From positions 1 through 38,513 of the forward strand of contig JAWQRO010000465.1 of assembly GCA_033557835.1 (NCBI GenBank): a stretch of DNA of 38,513 nt. Direction: 5' to 3'. A model generated the notes under the pieces. The model did no database searches. It worked only from the letters and a program-made list of their open reading frames with translations, and was not told the origin of the DNA. The position numbers were made by a program, and so were the translations under genes. Shown piece after piece: positions 1-11,300 of this stretch. Positions within the stretch are counted from its first letter, which is position 1, and each line of letters opens with the position of its first letter. This stretch comes from Helochares maculicollis (taxonomy: Eukaryota; Arthropoda; Insecta; Coleoptera; Hydrophilidae).

Positions 1-2441
1 TGCTTTTTACATTCCAAATTCACTGTTTAACAGATTTTGTCGCGATTAATTACAAAGTACATTGTTCTTGAAGGTAAATATCCCAAGCTGATGATTCCAG
101 AAAGATTAATTATTAAAATTATTCTTGAGTTTTCTACCCTTATAATATTAGTAAACATAAAGGTTAGGCTTGTCACCACATTTTTCTTAATGTAGAGTCA
201 ACATCTTTTAGCAAGACAGCACTTTAAATCATTTTTTCATCCACTATTTAACAACATAAAATAATCTGCAAATTCTGCACTAGGTTGCAATTACGATTTG
301 TATTTCTTTGGAAGCGTATATGCTTCTTTTAGACTTAGTATGTAAGAAGACAAAATCATTTTTTTTAACTTTTATTTATTTCAGCTGATCAGTATCAACA
401 ATAGTTGATAAATTTTTAACCTTGCACTAAACGCAAACCGTTCTATTTCAACCAACAAATATGTGGCAAAATAAGTAAAATCCCGTTCTAACCACTTAAA
501 TGGAAATTCTACCCCATAATTCTTGTTCACTAGATTGTGCCCTATCAGACTACTACATAATCTGATCAATTCTGTAAGACCAACACTAGTTATCGATGAA
601 AAATATTTTTATTAAAATATAATTATTATATATAGCTACTAGTATTGTAATAAACAAACTAAAATTCTATTGATATGAAAGCAATTATTTAAATGGCTCT
701 TATTGTTTCTGCGGTTTATTGCAATATTTTGGTCGATGAATTTTTATTGTGGATTCTGGTAACATTAGACCGTAGTAAAAGCGCACGTGGGTTCAGTGAA
801 CTTGAAAATAATACTCTTCAGTGGCGAACTGAACTGGAGAGCAGGCATTCGGTGTGAGCATTATTTATGCCGTTTTGAGCATTGAAAAAGGGGTGTGCAT
901 TCGCACAGAGCTATTTAACTGGAGTACTTGTACGGGGATGATCACCTTAATTACTTTGCCGCTGGAATTTTCAAACTCATGTTACTTAACTATTCACAGA
1001 AGGGCCAAAATAACCCCAGTGTTTTCCTGCAGCCGCGTAATTGGGATGTTGCATGATCGTATCCCATGCATGTACAGATCATAATTAATTTACGGTTTAA
1101 AATACTCCACAAGCATGGTTAAAAATGTCCCCAACCAGAAATAATATACTGAAATTAAAATAAGTCAGGTTAATTGCTCTTTAAAAACACAAACTTTGAA
1201 ATATTCTTATTGCTATTATGCAGAATGCAGTCTGTATGTTTCCCAGAAACTTGTAGAGCTTCGAAACCTTTTTAAACGGCAACTGCAATACCTGCATTCG
1301 CATTTATTTGAAGAGCAATTACATCGCTTTAACAGAAGTCGTTAAGTGAAAGTTTGCCATTTGAAACCTTACACCACGCCCATGATCCAGGGAGAACGAA
1401 CACCCTTCAATAACTCGCATACATTCCTTAAGTTGCTGAGAACAAAGAATCACTGCTGTGAAATATTGAGATTGAGTAACACGGTTCAGACTGGGTAATT
1501 CGTTGTAGTGATTCCTTTCCATTAGTCCGAGGGGAAAAGCATGAAAGTGACACCGACCTGCACGAACGACGCGTTCAAATGAATATTTATTCATGCACGG
1601 GAAGCAATTTGAAAACAACAGTCAAATGACTTTATTTAGCTTAACAGGATAATGAGCTGACAGAGCGGGTTGCTGTTTAACAAACCCTTCTGTGTAGCGA
1701 GCCATCTGCAATAGTGTCCACGAATTTAGGGACGAAACCCGAAGGTGTTTTCGAGTGGGGTTACGTTTGAAAAATGAAAATGGTCTTCATCAAGAAAAGG
1801 TAAATTATTATAGAAACAATAATTTCATTTTAGTTGCAGAGAATTCAATAACTTTGATTACCAATCAATCCAAAACGTTGTTTCTTCAATAACCGATGTT
1901 TGCGTTGCTTTAACGAGGTACCTCGCAAGTCTTTATTGCTTCGTTCGATTCTCTCTCAATATTAGCACAAGAATAACTACGTCTCGGTTTTGTGTTTGAT
2001 TTTCTAATTAACTCGGAAGCCTCTTGTTTCCGTTTAACCCCTCGAGTTTGATAATAGAGAAACTACTATAAGTGATTGCTTCAGCTCTTGTGTGTGCATA
2101 AGATCATAGAGGTACAATATTTATATCGCATAAAATATCACAACACAACTTTTCTAAATGTTCAATGTATTTAGAGCTAAACGTGTTTTTCTGTAAACTT
2201 TGCACAGATCGCTCAAGTTCATTTACACGTATTTACATTTTTCTTTCGTGTGTCAAAAAATTTCTCGTCGAATTTTTCCTTTAATTATATGCAGCGTGTT
2301 CTGGTTTTTTCTCTTTGTCTATTTTCCATTAAGAGTATTATGTTATCTGCTATCCTTTGCTGAGTTCATATATTTTGCTATTTCAAGTTGATAAGATTCT
2401 GTTTTTTCTTCGTTTCTTCGTGCTTATTCTAATTTTCACAA
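1..2441. other. Non-coding, upstream or 5' intron of the otopetrin gene
   Basis: No exon or transposon is recognised here. Short open frames at 854-1084 (+) and 1319-1618 (-) have no recognisable domain and no splice context. The part at about 780-1080 and 1320-1790 is less AT-rich than its surroundings, which is compatible with regulatory or older unique sequence, but nothing specific supports a function. Confidence 0.5.
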
Positions 2442-3253
2442 TGCTACTGTGATGAAAGAGTACGGCGAAATTGTATAACATTTGCCAAGCGTCTGTTTGT
2501 CAAAAGCTTTAATTATCTCCGAGTTACACGTGTTTTTGTAAATAACCAAAAGTGATTTTGCTGACCAAAGAGCTTGCAGCAAATTTTGTTTGCGAAACAA
2601 ATATTCTTGTGCAAATATTTTGAAAATGTTGCGGAATGCCTTTGCTTGTCGACTTATGGCACAAAAACCGTTTATAAGAGGTACAACGAGCTTAAAGCGG
2701 GCCGAAAACGTGTTGAAGACGAACCGCACTCTGGACGACCATCAACGTCTACAGACGAGTGCCACGTCCAAAAACCCAAAGATTTGGTGCTTGAAAATCG
2801 TCGATTGACAATTAGACACCTCGCTGATAGTGCTGGAATATCATTTTACTCAGCACAAATCATTCTGTAGGATTTTTTGTGTCTCAAACGCGTCTAGTCT
2901 CGATTGGTGCCAAATGCACCATGTCATACTGCATTAGTTCTTCTCGACTTTCTTGAGAAAAACTCGACTCATATCGTTTCGCAACCACCGTATTTGGCTC
3001 CGTGCGATTTCTGGCTAGTGAGCAAACTCAAAATGCGGAGATATCGTTTTGATACAATTGAGGAGATAAAAACCGACTCGAAGAAGGTCTTGAATGTTAT
3101 ATCTGAAAAAGACTATTCCGACTGTTTCGAGTACTGAAAAAAGCGTTTTATCTGACGGGGATTACTTTGAAGGAGATAAAATTAATTTGGAAGAATAAAT
3201 AAAGAATTTACATTATATAAACAAATTCATCTTACTGTTTGATCATAGTAGTA
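2442..3253 (+). mobile_element. Mariner-type transposon, internally deleted and non-autonomous
   Basis: About 0.8 kb bounded by imperfect inverted repeats: 2444-2462 against 3233-3251 match at about 16 of 19 bases, and the match continues inward. Frames on the + strand give the N-terminal mariner helix-turn-helix region (2574-2870: NELKAGRKRVEDE, SGRPSTST, LVLENRRLTIRHLAD), then directly the C-terminal part (2904-3137: NAPCHTALVLLDFL, LAPCDFW, RFDTIEEIKT). The middle of the catalytic domain, with the first Asp, is missing. The second Asp position reads Pro (VPNAPCH), and three residues are lost before LAPCDF. In-frame stops occur near 2868, 2893 and 3134, and a frameshift precedes the GDYFEG-like C-terminus near 3160. 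Full-length mariners are about 1.3 kb, so roughly 0.5 kb is lost. It cannot make an active transposase. Confidence 0.85.
2530..3195 (+). pseudogene. Mariner transposase pseudogene (HTH and C-terminal ends only)
   Basis: This is the coding remnant inside the element at 2442-3253. The 5' part is readable in two overlapping frames, so at least one frameshift lies near 2640: the upstream frame carries CLRNKYSCAN, as in the first HTH helix of mariner proteins, and the next carries the YKRYNELK..GRPSTST segment. The junction LVP|NAPCH near 2910 joins the end of the linker region directly to the sequence around the second catalytic Asp. The C-terminus, with KDYSDCFEY followed by a stop and then KKRF, is typical of the superfamily. 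No function is retained. Confidence 0.8.
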
Positions 3254-3254
3254 T

Positions 3255-3929
3255 GTAGAAATTTATACACTTAAACTTAATAAATATCGAACATTGTAAT
3301 AACCTTTGAATTATCAAAATCTGTGTATGAATTTAATATCCTCTTTGTTAATTTGCCAAGCTTTTTCTTAAAGGCGATTTTAGACACAGGTTGCGAATTA
3401 TTTTGCAATATAGTTGTAGTAATAAGAAACAACATAGACCTATATCTGATGAGACACAGTTAGAATCGATGGACTAATAGTGATAATCACAATTATCTAT
3501 CGATGTCAATTCCTTGTCAGTGGATTATATCGTAGAGCTAAGTAATCTATGCGTATAATGTTGTGCTTAAAAATTATTTAAAGAACTATTCAATTTTGCT
3601 AGTAATTTTGGCTCAAAAAATAGATTTAATAGTTTATGTTCCAAAGCGGAATCTAATTTATTTAAAGTTCCTATTAAACTTTCACAAGAGGTTTAGGTAT
3701 ATATCACTTCTGTTAATGCTTTGTCATGCCAAAACGAAATTCTAGAGAAAAATAAGCAATAAAATTGTAAAACCACTCAACCACTAAAATTAATTAATTA
3801 AATACATGTATTGTATTATGCTATCTACCAGTCTACCAGGTAGTATTTATTGAAAAAATCAAATGAGTCAAAATTGCACCCGCAGAAATTATAAAACACA
3901 AAACAGAATAGGCTATTCTCAAGTGATGA
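3255..3929. other. AT-rich non-coding DNA
   Basis: Nothing is recognised. The 60-residue open frame at 3563-3745 (+) is a chance frame in AT-rich DNA, with no family features. Confidence 0.5.
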
Positions 3930-6430
3930 AACTCAGTTGGCGGAATAGATTTTCTCGTAAATCAGAGAAACCTCACAGGTATGACCAGTAATGAAAGCAT
4001 CTTCATATCATCTTCAAAAAAGAAAAGGGTACATAAATTTTACCTGGCCATCAATGAAGACCTTAGACAGTGATGTTTTTTAACTGTTTGACAAATCAGA
4101 ATTATCCATTTAATTCCAGTATAAGAAATGAGAGAAACCTGAGAAACTATTTGAATATTTTTCAGAAAACCGACTTTATAGACATTTTTTCTGGAAAAAG
4201 GAGCGTTAAAGATGGAAATGAGACTTCACAAATGGACTGATCAAAATGAAGCTGATTTCATAACAAGGAAATGGTATCAAACAAACCTATGCAAAATAGC
4301 TCTTCAATAGCACAATAACAGAATAGAATTAAGGCGGGAGCAAATAGAGACAATCAGTATGGATCTCTTCAGATAATAACGCTAATTTCTCGGAATCAAT
4401 TAGAACTATCTTAGCAATACTCTCACGGAGATCATAATAAAATACAATAGAAAACGACAAAAGAATTTGACCAAATATATGTTAAGTATAACAATCGTAA
4501 AGAAGAAAGTTTTATTAAGTATATTAAAGATTAAATGAAGTGAAGAAAACTATGGGTAGAAATTTAGAGAAACAAGAACGGTTGAATAGAAAAAAGTCAA
4601 CGAAATAAAGCGTGAAATATGTCAAGGACGAAATTATATAAAAGTCGGTATTTAAGAAAAGAAGTAGAATAGTCTGAAAGGAATTATTTTAGCTGAAAGA
4701 TACACAGAGTTCCTCAACTATAGTGAACAAGACAAAATACTAACATCAGAGGTGTCTGCTCTGAGCTGTACACGACCGACGATGAGTAACAGCCCGAAAA
4801 CCAAACCCAACGGCATTAAAATACTAATCAAAAGTCTGGACGATTGGAGTCATTGTGGCAGCTGTAAAACATATAATAGAACTAATCAAGATAGAGGGAT
4901 ATATTAATATGTATACTTGAAATAGCATAAAATCATTATAGTCTCTATAAAATTGGAAACTTTAGTCTAATTAACTACGTTTCATGCCATTTGTATAAAA
5001 TTGTTCGCGAAAGTTATAAACAAGTGACTAAAAAGCTGGAGGAAGCTCTATTAATCTAGGTTATGGGTTTCGGCATAAAAATCACAACCTTGATAGGAAA
5101 ATTCGAGAAATACAATTTACTCAACTTTGTTAGCTTCTTGATAGCTTTAGATACTATGGAATTGTAGGCACAAGTCAGATTCTCACATTGCAATGTCACC
5201 ATAGCCATAAAATTGTACAAAAAACGTGTTTTGATGTAATATACTTGACAAGATGACACTATTTCTTTTAAAATGTTCATAATGCTATTCTGTGATTATG
5301 CCTTTAAATCGACGTTCTAAGAAAACGAAGCATAACTTTAGATGAAAAAGCATAAAACATCATTAAAAATTTCTGAGAAGACGTAATAATAAATTATCAT
5401 CGAAATTAAGGTTCGTATTTTTAAATCTTTTCAAAAACGATATAGAATGTACTCAATGCAATCTGATTATATTTATTTCTTTAACTCGTGAACTGCAATC
5501 GAATATCAACATATGAATAAAATGTATCAAGATAATCAAGAAGTTATCTACACGATCACTTAAGCTGTTCCAGTGGAACAATGCTGTTGACGATGCAATT
5601 CTTTTAAATTAATTAAAGGTGCTAATTGACAATTTTATATTATTTACTATGTTTATAATATATACCGAGATTCGATTGCAGTGCTCTATTCAAAACAAGA
5701 AACAGATTTAGTTGAATATCACTTAAAATTTTTCTTTGCATTCTAATTTATAATTTTTTGTAATGTAAATTCTGACAAATCTAAAGTATATTGCTTCTGA
5801 ACTGCCTTTCAATACTAGAATGTTTCTGTATAACAAGCTAAAATTAACGTTTCTATTCGGTAGGTTCGAAAGCACAGCTAACCAGTTTCAATCTACAAAA
5901 CGCTTATTTCAAATTAAGATTGATTTATCTATAATTAAATTTTAATGCTTAAATGATTTCATATAAATCTTTTTTATATTTTAATTTTTTTCTGGCATTA
6001 TATATTCTAAATTTTTCGTGAAACTTTTCTTTCTTAACTGGCTTTGACTATTTCAGATGTAAAATGAATTGCTTCTCAGCGAAAAAGAATTGTCTTTACT
6101 TTTAACAGCGAAAAGTGTCTAATTGTTAGAAACTTAAAATTCAAAAATATTTATAGATAATTTTACAATGTTTAGCATTTTTGTATTTTTTGATTGTAAC
6201 GATTACTAAATAAGAAATTCGCAAAGCATAAGATTTTTGCAATAGGAAAATATAAATAGATTGATCTTGTACCCAAGATATCGACCGCAAAATTAACAAG
6301 CAGAATTTTTGAATGAAAACTGCCAGAGGACAAGGTAGCACATGCAAACCACCAACCCGTTGGACTAACATCAAAAGACTGGCAAGCAACTGGAATTCCA
6401 GCAGAGACCGTGTGATAATATATATTATCA
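3930..6430 (+). mobile_element. Degenerate LINE retrotransposon (endonuclease, RT and C-terminal tail)
   Basis: Many frameshifted and stop-containing segments on the + strand follow the order of a LINE ORF2 of the RTE / craniofacial-development-protein-2-like type. Endonuclease C-terminal region at about 4140-4280: ENRLYRHFF then RWKWDFTNG, like the family's ENxLYxxNTFF..RWTW.SPDG segment, with a second frame giving NEADFI. Linker at about 4700-4900: LYTTDDE. RT at about 4950-5040: NFSLINYVSCHLYKIV, like NYRPISLLSHIYK. RT motif A region at about 5100-5170: EKYNLLNFVSFLIALDT, against the usual EYNxPLxxxFIDYEKAFDS. Further RT at about 5270-5330: DYAFKS. C-terminal RPPTRW-like motif near 6345-6365 (PPTRW at 6348-6362 approximately). 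The spacing suits one copy, but 5430-6300 is too eroded to confirm continuity. Confidence 0.55.
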
Positions 6431-6620
6431 TCATCATCGTCTACAGCTATTTCGATCTATATTGCCGGGTGTAGCCTCTTAAATCATACTACCGAGTTTG
6501 AGACTTGAAACGCCACGCAGTCTCAATGCGAGTTGGCTAATACAGATTTGACCCTTCTGCAAAGTACCGATAAAATGTATGCTGACGACGTGCTATCAGT
6601 TTTTTTCCTTCTCCTTGGCT
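6310..6620. repeat. LINE 3'-tail-like repeat with (TCA)n and a CTGCCGG..TAGCCTCTT-type motif
   Basis: The + strand encodes a PPTRWTxIKRLASNW-like LINE C-terminus up to about 6400. A short (ATC)n tract follows at 6427-6438, then a segment (CTACAGCTATTTCGATCT..GCCGGGTGTAGCCTCTT, 6440-6480) resembling the strand of insect LINE/SINE 3' tails that normally reads antisense. A sense end immediately followed by an antisense-looking end suggests two tails meeting. Base composition is higher in GC than the flanks. Recognition is by motif similarity only. Confidence 0.4.
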
Positions 6621-7920
6621 ATATATATAATAGTAATTTTCCGATTCTAAGACATTTCTACTTTGTGCTCTAAACTTTTCTGAAACCATTTGGTTTTGTT
6701 ACCATTATCTTAAAATCGGAAAATTGCATATCCTCTTATTTCTTAAATCAGTTGTATTAATACATTGAAATCGATACTTGGGCACAAATCGTGTAGTTTT
6801 ACAAGTTTACCATCTAAGGGTTTTTTAAACGTCAACGTAATTGCCATTGAGTTTATAATATAAGCATATCGTACATTTCTGTAAGAAGAGAGATAAATTA
6901 ATTTCCAAGCATATTATTCATTTTAATTGAACCAAAATAATAGAGCAGAAATGTATGTATCAAATCTATTGAAAAAAACGGTTTTAAATATTTACGAGTT
7001 AAATTGAAACTTAACAAACAATTATTGTAATCGAGTTTTAACTGGGATAAGTGCATTTGGAACAATAATTTACTAAATGCAAATTAACTCAAATATCGCA
7101 AAAACTATACTTTATTTTTGGGTATTACAAATCACAGGTAATGGGTGCAACAGAAGGCGACGTTTTATTGTTGTTTTCTAACAAGTGAGCATGAGAAAAT
7201 CTGCACCAAATTCAACAATTCTTTATAGAATAGCAAAATTCGGCTTTTTGAAAAAATATGAAATATAAATAATTGTAATATTGTAATGATTGCAGCATGA
7301 AACTGAGCGAAGGCATACAAATAATAATAAATATACAAAAACGAAGTATATCGGTTTTTAAATATTAATACAATATTCTAGTTAGAAGTATCTGTAATGA
7401 CGACGGTACTAATCATCATTGACATTTGACAATTGTGAGGTTAAGCTGGTTAAAGTTCAATAAAATCAATTAATTACAAAACAGAGGATTGATTCTGCAC
7501 CAAGTGTAGAAAACGAACACCTCTGGAGCTAGTATAAATGTTATTGCCGTATTACATTATTTGGTCATAAACTCTACAGTGCAATTCAAATATATTGTTT
7601 CAGGCAATGTAAATACAACTCTTTGTACAGACAAGCTATGATACGCCAGTTTTAAAGATTCTCTATAACTAATGATTTTTTTAATGAAGGCAGTAAAGAT
7701 GAACATGATTCAACCAAACACACCCATTCTGTCCACGAGAAATAAGCATAAATTACCGATAAGAATGGGATGTAGTTTTGAATTATTCCACGCTACTCCG
7801 ATTCAATTATTCGCACTGATAAGACAGCTCAGACCGGATAGAATTTATGTGCTCTCCAACTTCGCCATCCATAAATCCATACCAAGCATGCACCATAATA
7901 TATATGTACATAGTACTGGA
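6621..7920. other. AT-rich non-coding DNA
   Basis: No recognised gene or transposon. An 84-residue open frame at 7672-7926 (+) contains no identifiable domain, and its codons do not differ from the surroundings. I do not call it a gene. Confidence 0.45.
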
Positions 7921-7929
7921 GCGTAATCA

Positions 7930-8300
7930 ATAATCAGAGAGTGAAAGTGAATTGGACGCAACAGCAGCAGTATCAGCCAGAGATGCCTTCGCCGAAACGA
8001 CGCTTCGTCCTTGTTGGAAGCATCGCCGTCGTTTGCAATTTACGGGATGCAGTCGAGTGATGTTTTACTTTGGAAATGTCGTTTTGGAGAAAACGTGACT
8101 CTCTAGTGGCTGTGGCTCTTTAGGGGTGCATCCGTGGCCAATATATCACCCACACGCCGCGTTAAAAATTTAAAACGCTCAATAAAAAGGCGTCTTTTCC
8201 GAGGGTGAAATATTGCAATAGCCGTAGGCTGGTGATTGCATTTCAACGAATACTAGCCGGTAGAAAACTTCCAGGATAAAACAACTAAGCATCTGTCGCC
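7930..8300. promoter_or_regulatory. GC-richer island, possible regulatory DNA
   Basis: This stretch is clearly richer in G+C than its surroundings. It includes a CAG run (CAGCAGCAG near 7965), several CG-containing words and the segment ACACGCCGCG near 8150. It has only very short open frames, for example 25 codons from 7981. It could be an enhancer, an untranslated exon of the otopetrin gene, or an old unique segment. Base composition is the only evidence. Confidence 0.2.
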
Positions 8301-11300
8301 CAATTTAGTTTATACTACATAAACTACATCAGATAACAGCCTCACGTAATTAGAAACATCTTCGTTCGAATTAAAATGTTCGCTTCTACTTTGGCAGTCA
8401 AAATATTAAAACTTTTTAATTAAGCATAAATTTATTTTTAGACGCAACAGACAAAGAAATGCTTATTTTAACACGCTATTTATCTTTCACATATGCGAAG
8501 AACTTTTTATAAATTGTTCCCTCTATTAATGTTATGACCATAATATAGGTCTTAACATTAAGGATTTGTAGGAATTACATGTGCAGTCGTTTCATTTGGT
8601 TAATGAGTCTTGTTACCACAATCAGAAGCGCTGGAAAAGAGAAAGTTTCGTTTGTGAAAAGATCAAAAAGATATTTGCGATTATTCACGTTTTCATTCAA
8701 ATCGAAGAGCGATTAAACAGAAAAACTAGCTCTCTATGCATACAAAAGACTCGAAGCGAAACACGAAGATTTATTCAACGGGTTCAGGAGTTAAGAATAA
8801 AAGCAAAGCAAGGCGCATATGCTGTTGGGGAGAACTATCTATAAAAATATAAATGGTTGCGCCTTCTTTAAAAATAGATAATATAAAGGCAAGTAGTCTC
8901 TAAATTGTAGGGCTATTTTGACAAGAACTTATCTATTTCCGTTCGCTTGTTGACAACGAAGGAGGAAAAATAGCTTTTGTTGGTTACCCAGTACTTATTG
9001 GAGTAGTTAACACACTCTTAATTAAGTATGGCTCTTCTCATGGGGGGCTTCCTGCTCATTTGTTCACTTGAAGCGCTATTTTTAAAGTGTTTAGATAATC
9101 TTTGTGATCAATGGAGTTAAACTAAGCTGCTTGATTTTTTGTTTAAATATATAAATAATTGTTTTCTATTTTACTTGGTAAATTTTTAGTTCAGGAAGGT
9201 GATTATCGTTATTCTTGATGAATATAAGCGTGGTGAGTTATCACCCTTGCCGTATAAATCTAGAAAATGAGTTTTTAGATCCGCATTGCTGGCGTATTGT
9301 TAGGGTGAATCGTAAAATAGGTCTTTACCGGGAATCTGTCTCCCCCCCCTCTCTATCTCTCTCTGTCTTAATAAGAAGCTTTCCAATTAACCTATCTCTG
9401 TTCATTCAGTAGAAAGATCAACATTTAGCATTACCCTCTGTTGCCAACAAATATTCAGAGTCTCTCCTTTGTAGAAGAATAACTAATGTATAAATAAACG
9501 TATTTGCAACTAAAATTAAATACTGTTTGAAGTTACAACATTTGTTTTATAAAAATACATAGATAAATTTTAACGAAAATTTACTTAAAGCCTAGCATTT
9601 TTATATTCGGTTAATACATCAAGAACTAGTTTAGTTGTGTTTGTATTTCTGTCGTTTCTTTCCATAGGATCCAAACATTTATTGCAGTCAAATATAAAGC
9701 AATGAAAGAGTCAATCTTCAAGAATTTGCAGTCACTGTATATTTTCTTGCCTTTTGATTGCTCAAACACAAAATTTTGTGCTTTTATAAAAATTCATATT
9801 TTCCGTTAAAAGTCTTTTTTATCACTTTTATTAATATTTCTAAACTTATGTTTAGAACTTAAAAAAACAACTGATGTATTTGTTTTTTGTAGATATATTG
9901 AAAGTACAAAATTCTTTGTTTCATATAGTGGAGTGAACATTTTTGATGATAGTCGCTATTCTTCTTCGCGAATTAAGAAAAGCATTCACAGCATATTTGC
10001 TGCTATCAAGCCTGACTTTGATACCAAATTTAATGGGTTTGTAACGCATACATATATTGCATAAATCTGCATTGTCTTTTGTAGGAAACATTAAATTTTC
10101 AACGATAATATTTTGCCCTGATTTATAGTAGACTTACTTTTATTGTTTTAATTTGTTACAAATATTTAAAATCAAATGCTTCAAGAATTTATTTTTTTCT
10201 TTTATTGATAGTTGGGGATGTAAGAGTGATATTTTAGTAGTGTTAATTACTAATTAAACTAAAAAGTTTGAAGTATTTTTAACTTCCCTATAAATTTTAA
10301 TGTTTCTATTTATTCTGACAAACCTTGGAAGATGTTTTATCGGGTTAAACCTAAATGTTTAATTCGGATTATAAGAAAATCTTGAATTCATGCTAATTAA
10401 CAAAAATCTGAAAAAAATCTCATATCTCTAGCTATATTTTTTAATTGATATTTCTTATTTTGTTTACACTTTCAATTTCTAATTACACTTTCAATTGTAT
10501 GATGATCAAACAATCCAAAACACATCCATATCTAATATTTCTGGTAGTACATGATTTGAACCTTGAACCTTTGAAGGTTTTAAAATAAAAAATAATATAG
10601 TAGAATTACAATGCTATAGTAAGTATTTTACATTTTAACATTACGGGCTTACACCAATAATGCTCAAAATTATTCTTCTCATTTAATAAATCTACATCTT
10701 GTGTATTTTTATTTATAATATGCATTGAAAAACTAACCGTAAAAGCCATTTTAAAAATAAATATAAAAAATTCCTAGCGCTTTATTAAGCATTTAACTAA
10801 TCCCTTTGCATTTATAACATATATAAATCTATATAAAAACCTAACGGAATTGGCCAAGACAAATATAGTATGTAGCTCATTTTAAAGTGTAAATTTATAA
10901 TTAAAAAATCATAGATATGCAAGTCAAGTCCTTAAGATAAAACGAAATGCCAGAAGCTTTTCTTGACCACTTCTTGAAATCATGGTAACACGGCTATTTT
11001 TCTAGTAATTTAGAATTGTATGAAGTACAAGCAAACAAAACTCTTTCGTAGTTTTGATTTGTCAGGAAAATAACTAAATTATCTTTTGTACGCATTAATG
11101 GCCAGTTATGACCTATTATCAAAACATTTAAAAATGTACATGTTTAGCATTCTTCAGGTTTTGCCGATATTTAAAAAAATTGTAGGAAAATAATTATCTG
11201 CTTTGAAACTGCACTTTTTCTTTAGAAACCTTTGAAATATGAAACTCTACTCTTACTTTGTAACCCATTAATTTGATCAAACAATTGTAACATACACTAT

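Noticed and set aside
1319..1618. 99-codon - strand frame in a GC-richer patch
   Set aside because: No domain recognised and no supporting signals; may simply reflect lower stop-codon density.
8581..8844. 87-codon Lys/Arg/Glu-rich frame, possibly a small gene
   Set aside because: No recognisable domain, signal peptide or splice context; length is within chance for a 38-kb window.
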